Assembly (NCBI GenBank): GCA_033239005.1
Contig: BSQZ01000036.1
Coordinates: 3,599,001-3,663,000 of the forward strand
DNA from: Lamellibrachia satsuma
Taxonomy: Eukaryota; Annelida; Polychaeta; Sabellida; Siboglinidae
Length of the DNA stretch: 64,000 bases
Direction of reading: 5' to 3'
A model generated the notes under the pieces. That model had not been told where the DNA came from. It searched no databases and saw only the letters and a list, made by a program, of their open reading frames with translations. Each line of letters starts with the position of its first letter. Position 1 is the stretch's first letter. Made by a program: the position numbers and the translations under genes. This document shows positions 1 to 13,199 of this stretch, piece by piece.

Positions 1-604
1 TAATAAATACATCTCAACATGGATTCCTAAAAGCAAGGTCATGTCTAACCAATCTCTTATGTTTTTTAGAAGAAATTACAAAGTGGGTAGATGACGTGTC
101 ACCAGTGGATGTTGTCTACTTAGATTTTCAGAAAGCTTTGGATAAAGTGCCACATCAAAGATTGTTACTTAAACTAAAAGCCCATGGTATAGGCAATGAT
201 GTAATCAACTGGATAGAAAAGTGGCTTACACACAGAAGACAGAGAGTAATAGTAGATGGTGAGATTTCAAATTGGAAATCTGTTTTGAATGGCGTACCAC
301 AGGGATCAGTATTAGGCCCTATACTATTTTTAATATATATAAATGATTTGGAGGATGACATATCTAGCAAAGTACTCAAATTTGCAGATGACACAAAAGT
401 ATTCAGAAAGGTTACTAATGATACAGATAACCAAAGTTTACAAGATGATCTGGAAAAATTAGTTAAATGGTCAGAAAAATGCCAAATGTTATTCAATTTT
501 GGGAAGTGTAATTTATACACATAGGACATATATGGACAAGGAATATAAAATGGGGATGCTGTACTAGGTAGAACCACACAAGAAAAGGATTTAGGAGTAA
601 CATT
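1..604 (+). mobile_element. CR1-type LINE fragment, reverse transcriptase domain
   Basis: The plus strand reads as a reverse transcriptase core: a finger segment with YLDFQKALDKVPH, a palm segment with NGVPQGSVLGPILFLIYIND, and the catalytic FADDT box, all in one frame from about base 3 to 524. The reading continues past a stop with the KDLGVTF segment typical of CR1 elements. The 5' endonuclease is missing because the window begins inside the element. Stops after residue 142 show that it is dead. Its 3' end abuts an oppositely oriented CR1 end at about 605. Confidence 0.85.
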
Positions 605-1100
605 TTAACAAGATTTAACAAGATTTAACAAGATTGCCATCTCGAACAACAAGTTCCAGATGGCAAGTGGACAAGGAAGCCATTGGCTTATCGAGAGTCC
701 AACAATTTTCTCATCTATGTGTAGCCCGCCCTTATCAGATATCTGTCAATTCTATTTTTAAACATATTCACACTACTAGCATTAACACAATCGTTTGGCA
801 GTTTGTTCCATTCATTTATCACCCTCTGTGAGAATGAGTACTTTCTCATGTCCAACCTATACTGCTCCTTAACTAATGCTGCTTTGTGTCCTCTAGTTCT
901 ACTGCCTTCTTTAAGTTTGAAGAACATATTCCTATCAACATCCTCATAACCGTTCACTATTTTAAACACTTCTATTTGGTCTCCTCTTAGTCTCCTGGTC
1001 TCTAGTGTTGTCAAACCACATTGTAATAAGCGACTTTCGTAACTAAGGTCTCTTAATTCTGGAATCATCTTAGTTGCTCTTCGTTGTATTCGTTCTAGCT
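605..1100 (-). mobile_element. CR1-type LINE 3' end, antisense
   Basis: On the minus strand, bases 1068-715 encode the conserved C-terminal tail of CR1 ORF2, with RRLRGDQIEVFKIVNGYEDVD, a RTRGHK segment and FSQRVINEWNKLP. After its stop comes a 3' UTR ending in short tandem repeats of TTGTTAAATC at 605-636, the usual kind of CR1 terminus. The upstream reverse transcriptase is absent, so this is a 5'-truncated insertion. Confidence 0.85.
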
Positions 1101-1804
1101 AGGCAATGTTTTGTTTTAGGGTTTATTTACAAACAAAATATTCAATTCCAATTATTTTCACATGCACTATTACCCAGTTTTGAGGAACCAAAAGGTAATG
1201 CGAACACTTGCATCAGCAATGGTACTACACTGTAATAACATTGGGGTGGAGTCGAACCTATAAAATCAACTGATAAACACATGACGCACCTAAGCAAAAC
1301 ACTTCTTCCCACTGAAGATTTATAATGCTCTAGCACTTCCTTGCAGATTCAAGTTTATCTGCAACTCTCTTGTCCACGTATTTGATGTCTTCCTCCAATC
1401 AGCCAACATTGGTTAATAACGTGATTTTCGTGAGTGGTCATATTCTCTCAATCTCTGCCCGTCCTCTCATGGACGGTGTCGGACAACTGGTGCTTCATCA
1501 CAGTCCGCCGGCTAATGTGTAGTTGCTTTGCAATACTGTTCCAACTATGGCTTTCTTCATAATAATGATTTTCATCTGCCGCGGAAGGAACAAACAAGGC
1601 TATGGAACCATATCTGTGAAGTATAAACAGTGCCATGTGTAAACTGGAAGTGAATTACATTGGATTTACAAAGACGTGTGTATCGATCTCATAAAGAATA
1701 ACATAACCGTAAACATCACAAGAACTGTTCAAGTGACATTCACTATTATATATTGTTTGCGTGTACATCATTGTATGTTCATTTGAGTCCAAAATTTTTG
1801 TCAA
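1101..1804. other. Unassigned stretch with one short HTH-like ORF
   Basis: No gene is recognised here. A 62-residue minus-strand frame at 1448-1636 contains WNSIAKQLHISRRTVMKHQL, which looks like a helix-turn-helix of the kind found near some transposon proteins. It has no visible partner domain and may be chance or a transposon remnant. Confidence 0.2.
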
Positions 1805-1956
1805 TTACACAAGATTTAACAAGATTGCCATCCCAAACAACAAGTTCCAGATGACAAGTGGACAAGGAAGCCATTGGCCTACAGAGATTCCAACAATGTT
1901 ATCACCTATGTATAGCCCGCCCTTATCAGATATCTTTCAATTCTATTTTTAACAGA
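1805..1956 (-). mobile_element. Solo CR1 3' terminus
   Basis: This stretch repeats the CR1 3' UTR found at 605-760, including the terminal TTAAATC-type tandem repeat. It carries no coding sequence, so it is a very short 5'-truncated insertion on the minus strand. Confidence 0.7.
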
Positions 1957-2289
1957 CATTGGGTCAATTCCATTCCTCAATTCCAGAAACGATTTTCGAA
2001 AGTCAGTTGGAATTAGAATTGATCTTTTTTGGAAATTGGAATTGATTTTGCTGGAATTATTGACTTGATACTGTTAATTTTTACCCGTTAGTTTTTACTA
2101 TTAAAATCATATTTGTCTGCTATTAGTGTGTCACCCTGAATCTGGTAACAGCCAGGAAGCTGTCAACATTATAGCATATACACGGTCTACTCTGTTATTG
2201 AAACATTGTGAACAAAAACAATATAATCAAGCACTTGCATCAAAAACAAATACTAAGTTACTGTAACAGACAGTAAAACCAAAGTCAGA

Positions 2290-3840
<1,551 letters not shown>

Positions 3841-4825
3841 TGTAGTTTGTACTCCTTTGAGTACATGATACATATAATGATAAACATATATGCAACATAT
3901 TATATTTAATTTAATATTTGTACAAATAATTGGAGTAGAAAAGCTACAAGAAATAATTTCACTATTCCTAATTCCGCTCCGGAATTGACGTTGCAATTAC
4001 AGTAACACTGTCACTGACATCAAGACCAAGTCTGATTGAGCCTGACTGCAAAAAATATACGACAAGAAACTAGAGATCGGCGATAATGTTCTGGTTGACT
4101 AGTAAGTTAATATAACTAGTTTACAGATATTGATAATTTACTTGGTATGCCGCAAATTTGCCTAGGAAATTTGAGATTTGAGTACAGGGTAGGTTTTATT
4201 TCTTTGGAAATGGCACATCAAATGTTAATTGCAAAATGTGATATATACGCTGTGCTGAATTTCAGCAATATCATAAAAATATTTAAAAAAAAGATCTGCT
4301 ATGCCAATGTGAATGTTTTGTTAATATCCCCAACATCAACAAGAGTTACTGCCACTGGCACTGCCACTGGCACTGTCCCAGATGGCGACGCCGCGGCGAT
4401 GTTTGTTTGTTTGTTCTTACCTTGATTCAACGGATGTCCAATTGTATAACTGCTTCAGTTGTGAAGATTACATTACCATGTTTAAGGAAGTTTGTAGTAA
4501 AAGCAATAATACTCGAGAACAGTTTGCGTTTGTGTAGCAGATATGTTGAAACGCAATTGCACTACCGACTACTAGCTCAGCCTCTGGCTCTGCCTCTGGC
4601 TCTGCCCAGGCCCCAGCCTAGCTCGATTATGCCCAGCCCTGGTCGAACTCAAGTACCCATATTTTAAAAACAAGCACCGTGACTCATTTTTAATTTTATA
4701 TACTTTTCTGAATAGGTGATTGCAATATGAATAAAACAACACGTTTTTATTTACTTATATAGCTGTTTAAATTTCCCGAAGTACCGTTGTGCGTGAAAAC
4801 AAATCCGACCGTTGTAAATCACGTG
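3841..4825. other. Intergenic, no gene seen
   Basis: Upstream flank of the first BAF-like gene. It contains short imperfect repeats of GCCACTGGCACT (about 4349-4380) and CTCTGGCTCTGC (about 4580-4605). A similar unit recurs in the intron of the first BAF-like gene at about 5454. No coding region is supported. Confidence 0.5.
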
Positions 4826-4986
4826 TGACGTCATCGTCGTTACCACGACTACCGTCAGTTTGCAAAAATAAATCTATCAAACGGCGTCTTTTTCCGCAGG
4901 CTCCGATCTCGTTACCATCTTACACCAGGGATCGTCGCAGCAAAAACGCGTAGCACCAGTTTCAAGCAACAACATCAGCAAGTACC
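4826..4986 (+). promoter_or_regulatory. Proximal promoter of BAF-like gene 1 with CRE
   Basis: A perfect TGACGTCA palindrome (CREB/ATF-type site) lies at 4826-4833. It is followed by blocks shared with the other three BAF-like genes: a CCACGACTACCGTCAGTT-type block, then AAACGGCGTC, TTTTCCG and GGCTCCGATCTC at about 4876-4910, then GATCGTCGCAGC before the ATG. Conservation of both order and spacing argues for a shared core promoter and 5' UTR rather than chance. The transcription start is unknown. Confidence 0.6.
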
Positions 4987-5614
4987 ATGGGCAGATCAAG
5001 GAATGGCAACAAAGACATTATCTTCGCAGGTTCGCGTAAGGCGAAGGTTTTTGAAAATGCGAAGTTAAGGGGCAAGACCGTCGAGGACGTGGGCGGCATC
5101 AACGGCGTCCTGGGAAGGAGGCTTAGAAAGGCTGGCCACCGCACTGCGACGAGCCTCAGCTGCCAGCTTAGTGGCATGACGAAACGCAACTATCTTCGCT
5201 ACATCATGAAGGTATTCGTTTTTATGACTTTCACATGTGGACATTATCGAGACGTTGGAATATCAGAGCCTGCAAAAACATTAGTCATTCCCGGCTATGT
5301 ATGCCTAATTGCTTTAGGCAACCCAGTTACTACCATGACATAATGTTCTTTGACCTTCTAAATTCTAGCGTTTCGAAACCATGTTTTTTGGACAATTTGG
5401 TTCGCTTTCGCTAAACGTTTATTCAACAATTGGTGTACGCAAATTACTAATATCACTGCCACTGGCACTGCAATATAAGTCATATGTTTGACTTGTTCTG
5501 CTTCGTTTGTAGGAGTCGGGTTCGAACGTTCGCTATGCCATGGACAGCTACGTCAACCTAAAGAAGCATTGCAAAAAAATGCAGGATTGCCAGTGCAAGT
5601 CGAAGAAGCGCTAG
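4987..5614 (+). CDS. BAF-like protein 1 (barrier-to-autointegration factor family), two exons
   Basis: Exon 1 is 4987-5211 and exon 2 is 5513-5614, joined by a phase-0 GT-AG intron; the product is 108 aa. Residues 29-98 align by eye with the whole BAF core. GKTVEDVGGINGVLGRRL matches the EKPV..GIGEVLGKKL helix-hairpin-helix of human BAF, and ESGSNVRYAMDSYVNL matches its CGANAKQSRDCFGCL region. Known BAFs are 89 aa dimers that bridge double-stranded DNA and bind LEM-domain proteins at the nuclear envelope. This protein differs in having about 12 extra basic residues near the N-terminus, a Lys/Cys-rich tail (DCQCKSKKR), and no equivalent of the two conserved tryptophans in the second half. DNA binding is plausible. 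LEM binding is doubtful. The start is the first ATG after the conserved 5' block and is shared by all four copies. A histone-like or other HhH protein is a less likely reading. Confidence 0.75.
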
Positions 5615-5645
5615 TCTCGGTCTCTTCCCCGAGCTCCCAACGACG

Positions 5646-5660
5646 TGACGTCAACAATCG
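5646..5660 (+). promoter_or_regulatory. Conserved 3' flanking element, BAF-like gene 1
   Basis: TGACGTCAACAATCG lies 32 bp after the stop codon. The same 15 bases occur in the 3' flank of BAF-like genes 2 and 3. In all three it is followed shortly by CTCGCGA. It is probably within the 3' UTR and its function is unknown. Confidence 0.45.
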
Positions 5661-6043
5661 CTGCGAGTGTCTCGCGAACAAGTATTCGGTCATGCGTCGA
5701 GAGATGCTGTGTTCGGCCAATTGCAAGCGATTCCATGAAGCTCGGCAACGTAACGACTCGATTCAAACTAACAGTCTAAAAACTAGATTCGTTGCGTCTT
5801 AGGTAACGATTGGAAGCAACGCAGCTGTACACTGAACATGAAAAACGATTTAGCAAAACGATGTATAAAAAGAAGTAGCTTAAACCAATTGCTAACGTAA
5901 CATCTGCAAAAAAGTTGCGCTGCGTTAATAGAAATGTGCACATAAGTCGGACAGCCTTTCGTTTCGCGTGACGTCATGTTAACGTTGACGTTAACGAAGT
6001 TTCAACGGCGGCGTCTTCGCAAGCAATAATTTGTAAAACATCA

Positions 6044-6049
6044 ATTAAA
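6044..6049 (+). promoter_or_regulatory. Putative poly(A) signal, BAF-like gene 1
   Basis: ATTAAA lies within a TCAATTAAACA context that is repeated downstream of BAF-like genes 2 and 3. It is followed by T-rich sequence. This is the best candidate for the mRNA end. Confidence 0.45.
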
Positions 6050-6344
6050 CATCGGTGGATTATAATATTTCGCTTTGTTCTTTCGTTTTATTCAAAGTCT
6101 CAAAATAAATCCATAAGGGCCATCCATAAAGTACGTCACGTGGGTATCCGGGAAAGCGTTACGGAGCAATATGATCTTGGCGATCGTTACATTCGTTATT
6201 AAAACAAATGGTCGTCTAGCTGTCGATGTCAGGCTGATATCATTGATTGCTTTCCAGTTTTGGGTATATTTCAACTAAATAACAACAAAAAACGAATGCG
6301 GACTCTACCATGCATCAGTAAAGTCTGTAGTGGCGCGCTAAGTC

Positions 6345-7270
6345 TGCCAATCTCCAGCTATGGAGCGTTTCACTAAGACAAAAAGCTCATAAGGAAAATC
6401 CATCATAGATTTTTACGAGCGTTTTCAAAATGCGTTTCACTAAGATGCTCATAATTACAAAATCCACCATAAGCTAAATTATAAAAAATTCCATATTTAG
6501 CTCCAAAGTGTGCACAATTGGGCAACATTTATAGAAAAGTCGTATAAAAAATTGGCTGATAATACAATCTATCGAACACTTTTCTACTACATTTCACTGA
6601 TTTGCTCATTGGGTGAAGAGAAAAAATGTGAAGACGCCGGGTCACAGAGGACACTATTTCTGTAACACATCGGCGACGTGTTGTTTTGACAAGTGAAGCT
6701 TTGACAGTTTTCAATAATAAAGCTCACGGAGAGCGCCAACAACCTCAATCGAAGTTGTGTCATCGAGTATACCAATATGAAGGTTAGGGGTGTACATATT
6801 TTGGTTAAGCACAGCTAAACATTTGCTCAAAATTTAATAGCAAACGTTTCGCGAACAACCTTGATCTTCGCGGTGCCGTAAAACAGCGCGCACGACAACT
6901 TTGTCAACGTCAGTGCTGTAAAATAGATGTTGTAGACAAAACCAATAATTTACGAACTATTCCTCCTTCACATTTGGAAAACTTTTTGACTGTGAAAAAC
7001 TGGATCTCTTCATAAAAGTGGAGTCATGATAATACGCAGTTTAGATAAATTTGACTGTAAATTATTGTGGATATGTTGCTTTATGAGCGGTCTAACTTCG
7101 TCGTAAGTTAATATTTTTAGCAGTGTTTCTATGACTATGTCTATGATTTATCCGTGGTAAAACGCAATGTCCTGTTTTTTTATCATAGCTAACGAACGAA
7201 ATAAATTTTTAAGAGCGAAATCGATCGTGCTTATGAGCTCATAATTATGTTAGTGAAACGGCCAGGAGAT
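6345..7270. mobile_element. Possible MITE with imperfect inverted ends
   Basis: The left end carries GGAGCGTTTCACTAA near 6363, followed by AGCTCATAA. The right end near 7228-7265 carries the reverse complement of that pattern (ATGAGCTCATAATTAT, then TTAGTGAAACGGCC). Motif copies also recur inside the left arm. No transposase is present. The exact ends and target duplication are not resolved. Confidence 0.35.
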
Positions 7271-7689
7271 TCCCGTTAATGCTAAGGCTAAGCCTCTAAC
7301 AGCAGACACACATTCACAGGCACGTGTCACAGACACAGGAGCCACCCAAGTCCAAGACCAAGTATAATAACAAAATGTATCCTTGGCCTGGTGTATACAA
7401 ATAGTAGCATATCGTTAGACAGACGGACATATTCAAGACTATACACCATGTTCGTATAGATGATTTGAATGGTTATTCATCCAAAGAGGTACAAGGCAAA
7501 CTGGCTATTCATATTGACAAATGTAACACGTTCGGAGTGTACACAGTCACAGGGATATGTATGCAAATAATGATATTTAACGTAAGTTGCTAAACCGTGT
7601 AAGCTGTGAGTGTAGATTTAGGTTTTTTTATTAAATCAGATGCATTATTGATCGTATGTAGCAGAGTGTATCTGATACTTTTTTCGCTT

Positions 7690-8010
7690 TCCCGTTTGGT
7701 AATCACGCTCACAACAACATCCGGTTATATAAAAATTTTGACAAGCACATGGGTTCTGACAAAAAGGTAATAATTTCACACTTTTACATGGTTATTGTCA
7801 GGTAACTTTAGTGATATACATATAAGAATGCATACAGACACGAAAGACTTGTTTATTGCTCAGTTTATGGCGTTTTTGTAAGGTTTCACGTTTCATGAAA
7901 ATGCGTACGATTATCATGAGCGAGATCTTCGCCTACACAACAGCAATAGCCAGATAGAAAAAAATTGTGTGGCGATTGACTTTGCCTAATTCTGGTTGTG
8001 TGTATGTTGA
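7690..8010 (-). repeat. Dispersed repeat, inverted relative to copies at 15,040 and 21,750
   Basis: The reverse complement closely matches 15,040-15,340 and 21,750-22,040. Shared features include the ATTTTCATGAAACGTGAAAC and GTATATCACTAAAGTTACCT segments and the AACCGGATGTTG end. It has no coding capacity that I can recognise. It is probably a transposon relic lying downstream of BAF-like gene 1 and upstream of genes 2 and 3. Confidence 0.6.
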
Positions 8011-8345
8011 GTTGTCGACGTGTGTTAAAATTGTGAATACTATTGTTCTGATCAAGCGGTGAGTTTTGAACGTAGACGAGAAGTTTGTAGTGTTTTAATT
8101 TATGATACAATTTTAGTTCTTGTAATTTTAATGTACTATTTTGAGTAAATTTAGAATTTTGAAGAGTGCTTCAGTGTGAGCATTATATTTGCTTACACTT
8201 ATAATTCGGACAAGTTTCTTTTGAAGTTTTTGTATTCTATCACATTTGTAGCCCCAGGCCATTACGCACTAGTTTAAGTGTGGCAGTATCAGTGTTTTAT
8301 ATAATATGATCATTATATTAAGAGATAATAACTGTTTTAGTCTAT

Positions 8346-8546
8346 TTAGAATACCAGTCGTCTTCGAACACCTATTTGAAATGTTGTCGATGTAACTTTC
8401 CAGTTAAGTTGTTCATTAAAACTTATTCCAAGAAAACTGAATTCAAATACTCTATCAATATTTGTGTTATCTATTAGTAAAGGGGAAGTCGCAACTTTTC
8501 CTCTTGTTATTATTCTAAAACACGCAGAATAATAATAATAATACAT
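8346..8546 (-). mobile_element. LINE reverse transcriptase fragment
   Basis: A 66-residue minus-strand frame contains VFEFSFLGISFNEQLNWK. This matches the segment after the catalytic YxDD box in Jockey/RTE-like reverse transcriptases. Only this piece is present. An (ATT)n stretch at 8528-8543 flanks it. Confidence 0.6.
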
Positions 8547-8760
8547 TTATTTCCAACATTACATATATGCAGTATATATACATACATTGTTAATGCAGAA
8601 CATTTCTATACAATGCTCATTTAAAGCATATATATTTAAAAGATGAATAATTGCAATCATAATGTTCTTCAATCTTATGTTGGAAATGGAGAGAATTGAA
8701 ATGTAAACTTATGTGTACTCTCCCCTATTGTATTGATTTGTTACAATATGTATGTGTGTG

Positions 8761-8998
<238 letters not shown>

Positions 8999-9108
8999 AC
9001 ATATATATTTTTACTTTTTTATATAGTAGTCCCTTGTATCATACTGATAAAACACATATAATTAATGTACAAATATACCAAAAGCTAATACAGTAAACAT
9101 GTTGCGTC

Positions 9109-12100
9109 TCAGAATAAAATATCCCTTTTGTATCTATCAGGTATAGATGCTTTGTATATGTCTTTGAAAGCGAACATATTTTTACACTTTCTTAGTGCAA
9201 TACGTAGGCCATCCCAAAGCTTAACACCAGCGGTAGTAAAACATTTAGCCCTTAGTGCAGTATGAGCTTTAATTTTCATGAATTTGTCCCTTTTCTTTGT
9301 GTTGTGCAAACTATCTTCATTAGAATAAAAAAATCTTTTAATGCTATTGGACAATAGTTTATATTTCACTTTGTACATCAATATAGATGTTTTGTATTCA
9401 ATTAGGTCGAAAAAATTTATTAATGTAAGATTGATAAATAAGATATTTGTATGGTCACGAGCATTTGTTCCACAAATAATTCTCACAACTCTCTTTTGTA
9501 GAGTCAGTAGGGGCATTGGATTTGTGCGATAAGTATTTCCCCATATCGCTGAACAGTAGTCTATATGGGGCAAGAAAAGTGAGAAGTATAAAGTAATCAA
9601 TGCAGAGGCCTTTAAGAAAAAATTGGCTTTATAAATTATTGACATTGTTTTAGTCAATTTGGATTTGTTGATTGTACATTTGCTTTCCAAGAAAGCTTAT
9701 CATCGATAATTATGCCAAGGCATTTTGTTTCATAGACTATAATGTTTTAGTTTATTGTTATTGCAATATCTGAAGTAACCCTTCCTTTTCCAAATACCAT
9801 GTAATTAGTTTTATTATTATTAAAAGACAGTTTGTTAACTGTAAGCCAACCGTACAGTTTACTCAGCTCTTGACTGATTGTGTTAGTAAGCAATTCTGGA
9901 CTATCAGCAATATAAAATAGTGTCATCCGCGAACAGTATACATTTGAATATACTAGAAACATTACACAAATCATATGTATAAAAAATAATTTCGGTCCAA
10001 ATATTGAACATTGTGGCACGCCATATACTACTTCTAAGAGATCCGATTTTGCATCATCAATGTAGACGGATTGTGTCCTTTTTGTTAAGTAGCTAACTAA
10101 CCATTTAGGTAATGTACTGAAAATACCATTCATTAAAGAAATGTATTAGTAAATTATTATTGACAGTATCGAAAGCTTTTCTGAAGTATATGAACACCCT
10201 AATTGAAGCGTTTTTATTATCAATTGCATTAGATGTTTCCTCGATCATTTTTAATAAACCACATATGTACATCTGTTATTCCGAAAACCATACTGGCTGT
10301 CACTTAGTATTTTGTTTTGTTCCATGAATTTTTCCAATCTATTATCAAAGAATTTTTCTAGAATTTTTGAGAACTGCGGCAATAGAGAGATAGGCCCGTA
10401 GTTGTGAAATAAACTTGTTTTCGCTAGTCTTATAGACAAGAATAACTTTTGTCACTTTCATATTATCTGTAAAAATATATGTTTCGAATGATGTGTTACA
10501 TATATACGTATGGGGTTTAGCTATGTGGGAAATTACATTTTTCACAACATACATGTCTTTTCCGTCGTAACCCGTAGAGAATTTTCTTTTACAATGTTTC
10601 ACGACAGTCAATAATTCTTGTTCATTAATGGGGTGAAGGAACATGGATCAGGGGTGAGATTTAGCAAGTCATGGAAGGTAGCCAGTCAGGCTACCAACCT
10701 TGCAAAGTTGAAGTAGCCCGACAGCTTCTTAGGTAGCCCACTTGCTAATCAATACTTTGATGATAGAAAGTAAATACTTTGAAGATAGAATATATGGACG
10801 ACATCAACAGCAAACAAACAGTTTTGAAACATTTATTTTCAAGGCAGGATCAATACAATGTAATACACAATAGTTAATACTGAATAAAATACAGTATACA
10901 ATTGTACACAAGTGACAGGTTGTTTTGCTTTCATAACATGGCACACCAACAGTCTACGCGAAGTCTCCAAGCGTCACAGGACGTCAGGTCCTGTGAACTG
11001 AACAGTTTACAGGCAGGACCTGCTGATTTTTCACAGGACCTGGTTTTAGCCTAGCCTAGAGAAACTTTAACCAACTTCCCGATTTATCCACCAGAAGCAC
11101 CGTGTGGATATATCTAACTTTAATCGAACTAGAGTATACTTGTATGTATGTGGTTATGTTCACGTTTTCGTCCTAGACGGCTTGCATCTCGGGCGCCAAG
11201 CTTTCAGGGATTACTCTACGACCCCACGAATGAAACGTAACGCCTTTTTTGAAATACCCCGTATATCAAGGGTTCTTAGTAGTTTTTTTTATGGTAAATC
11301 AAATGTTCGCTACGTAAAACGTTAACTTCGAACAATCGCAGAAACCATGCGCGCTGCGGCGAATTCTTCGGTACGTAAACCGTTTGAGAGTATGTAGCGC
11401 CATATGGGCGGTTTATATTAATTATAGTCGAAAGCACGCACCAACGTATTGACCCGAGGTCGCAGACCGAGGGCCAATACACAATAAAAAGACAGTAGAA
11501 TGCAGATATTTTACAACCAATTTAGACCATGGCATGGCATGGGTCTAAATTCAATCGACCTTCAACATTTTGAGCATTGCATCACGTGCGTGACATGGTT
11601 TTTTCTGGTAATATGTTTGACGTTCCCTTAAACAATCTCGAGCGTATTGATGGTATATTGGCCTGAGGCATTTAATAAATATTGCTATCATGACTGTCAC
11701 GTATGAACCACCACGTTATCCCGTCTTGGGGACGGGCATTTTTGCTAGTATATAGTGGCCCCACACGACGCCAAAACTATTAACATGACCGGTTATTATT
11801 TCAGTGTAGAATGACCGTTCAGTTACATGTTGAGCGTCGATGTGGTTGATAAAAATACAATGAATGCTCCCTGTTGATATCGCTTCGGCTACGGTTTGCC
11901 AACATTTCTTGCAATGTCAAACGTGTCACAAACACACCATTTATAGTTAACATTAATGCGATATAACCAGAACAACGCTTCTGAGATTTTTATTAACATT
12001 CCGTTTATTTGTGCTGAGTCTAAACTATTGCAGCTCCGTGAATATTTCGAGTAGTCATGCGACTCAATGACAATGTCTCAAGTCTCAATGTAGTACAACA

Positions 12101-12990
12101 TTTAAGTCGCCCGAAGCCATTTTGGGCGCCATTGGCGACCGCAAAATCTCACCCCTGCAGGATGCCTCCGTATTCGCATAGTCATTTGGTCCAATATAGA
12201 CAAAGAATTCGTTGAAACCATTGTTGATTTTTATGTTTTATTTTCATTTACAATGGTCTGGAAATGGAGTCAGATTTAGATTTTTTTACCGAATTTAAGA
12301 CCTTCCATGTTCCCTTTGTGTCATTGCAGTGTTGTTCCAGTAAATTATTGTAGTACTCTTTTCGCATATCGTAAAATGTTTGTCAACTTATGTTTTATAG
12401 ATTTATTCTCGACATGCATTGTTTTATAATTAATATATTTTTTTATACAGATTGTTCTTTTTACACGCATTTGCCAAACCTTTAGTAAACCATGGCCTAT
12501 TTTCTATTTTATTTCTGAGGCACACCTTTCTTAACAGGCAATGCATGCTATAATATAATTCATTGAATGTATTAACAAACCCTTCGTAGCTCTTATTAAC
12601 ATAATTCTGTTTCGTGACAAGATCCCTGTCTTGAACAGATACTGCGGCACCAAATGCCTCTATTCTATCCACTCGCGTATCATGCACGTATTTAAAACAT
12701 TTTTCTTTTGGCCAATCATTATCTATATAATTGCATAATGCAAAACATGTAGATGATTACTGACATATGTGACCAACAGTCATCTGCTAATATCATTAAC
12801 TACTTTATTTGTAAAAATATTGTGAAATAATGTAGCACTAACATAAGAAATTCGACTATTCGAAGTGTTCTGCACACTTGTAACATGGTCAGTATCATGA
12901 TGAGAGCAATTCAAGGAAATGGCTGTCACTACTTGTTCAACCAGCATTGACGGGTGCACAACCAATTACCGTCAAGTGCCTGTGCGTAGG
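9109..12990 (-). mobile_element. Degenerate Jockey/RTE-like LINE, interrupted
   Basis: Read on the minus strand: the end of an endonuclease (NKVVNDISR, about 12,830-12,780), a linker with ENRPWFTKGLANACKKNNLY (12,687-12,430), FNEFFVYIGPND at about 12,215-12,180, then an insertion. The RT domain follows at 10,644-9747 (HPINEQELLTVVKHCKRKFSTGYD, YGPISLLPQFSKILEK, VVYGVPQCSIFGP). The C-terminal region is at 9690-9109 (FLPHIDYCSAIWGN). Frameshifts and stops break every domain, and the catalytic box is degraded (FYIADS). The 1.5 kb interruption is a separate transposon. The 5' part of this LINE was captured in the tandem segmental duplication. Confidence 0.8.
10649..12157. mobile_element. Non-autonomous hAT-like DNA transposon nested in a LINE
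   Basis: Terminal inverted repeats are visible. The left end begins CAGGGGTGAGATTTAGC, and the reverse complement of the right end begins CAGGGGTGAGATTTTGC. A CAGGG start is common in hAT elements. Removing the element restores continuity of the surrounding LINE reading (IGPND before it, HPINEQE after it), so it inserted into the LINE. No transposase frame is present. The 8 bp flanks (ACATGGAT and CAGGATGC) do not form a clean target duplication, so the superfamily call is tentative. Confidence 0.65.
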
Positions 12991-13199
12991 CCTACAATCA
13001 GCATTCTTATGAAAGTACTGGCTAACGTAGCAACTGATAAATACACGTGTCAGTAGGTCGACATGCCAGGGGTACCGTAGTTTCGCTGATTCGGCTCTCG
13101 GTAGCCTTCGTGAACTCTCCGAGAATAGAGCCTGCCCGTATTTTGACTGTTACCGTGACTGATCTTATTGTTTTATTTTGACGCGATTCTCCAGGTCAG

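Noticed and set aside
4962..5189. Minus-strand frames opposite BAF-like exons (also at 16,460, 23,164 and 29,485)
   Set aside because: Antisense shadows of real coding exons with no recognisable content. They recur only because the sense gene is duplicated.
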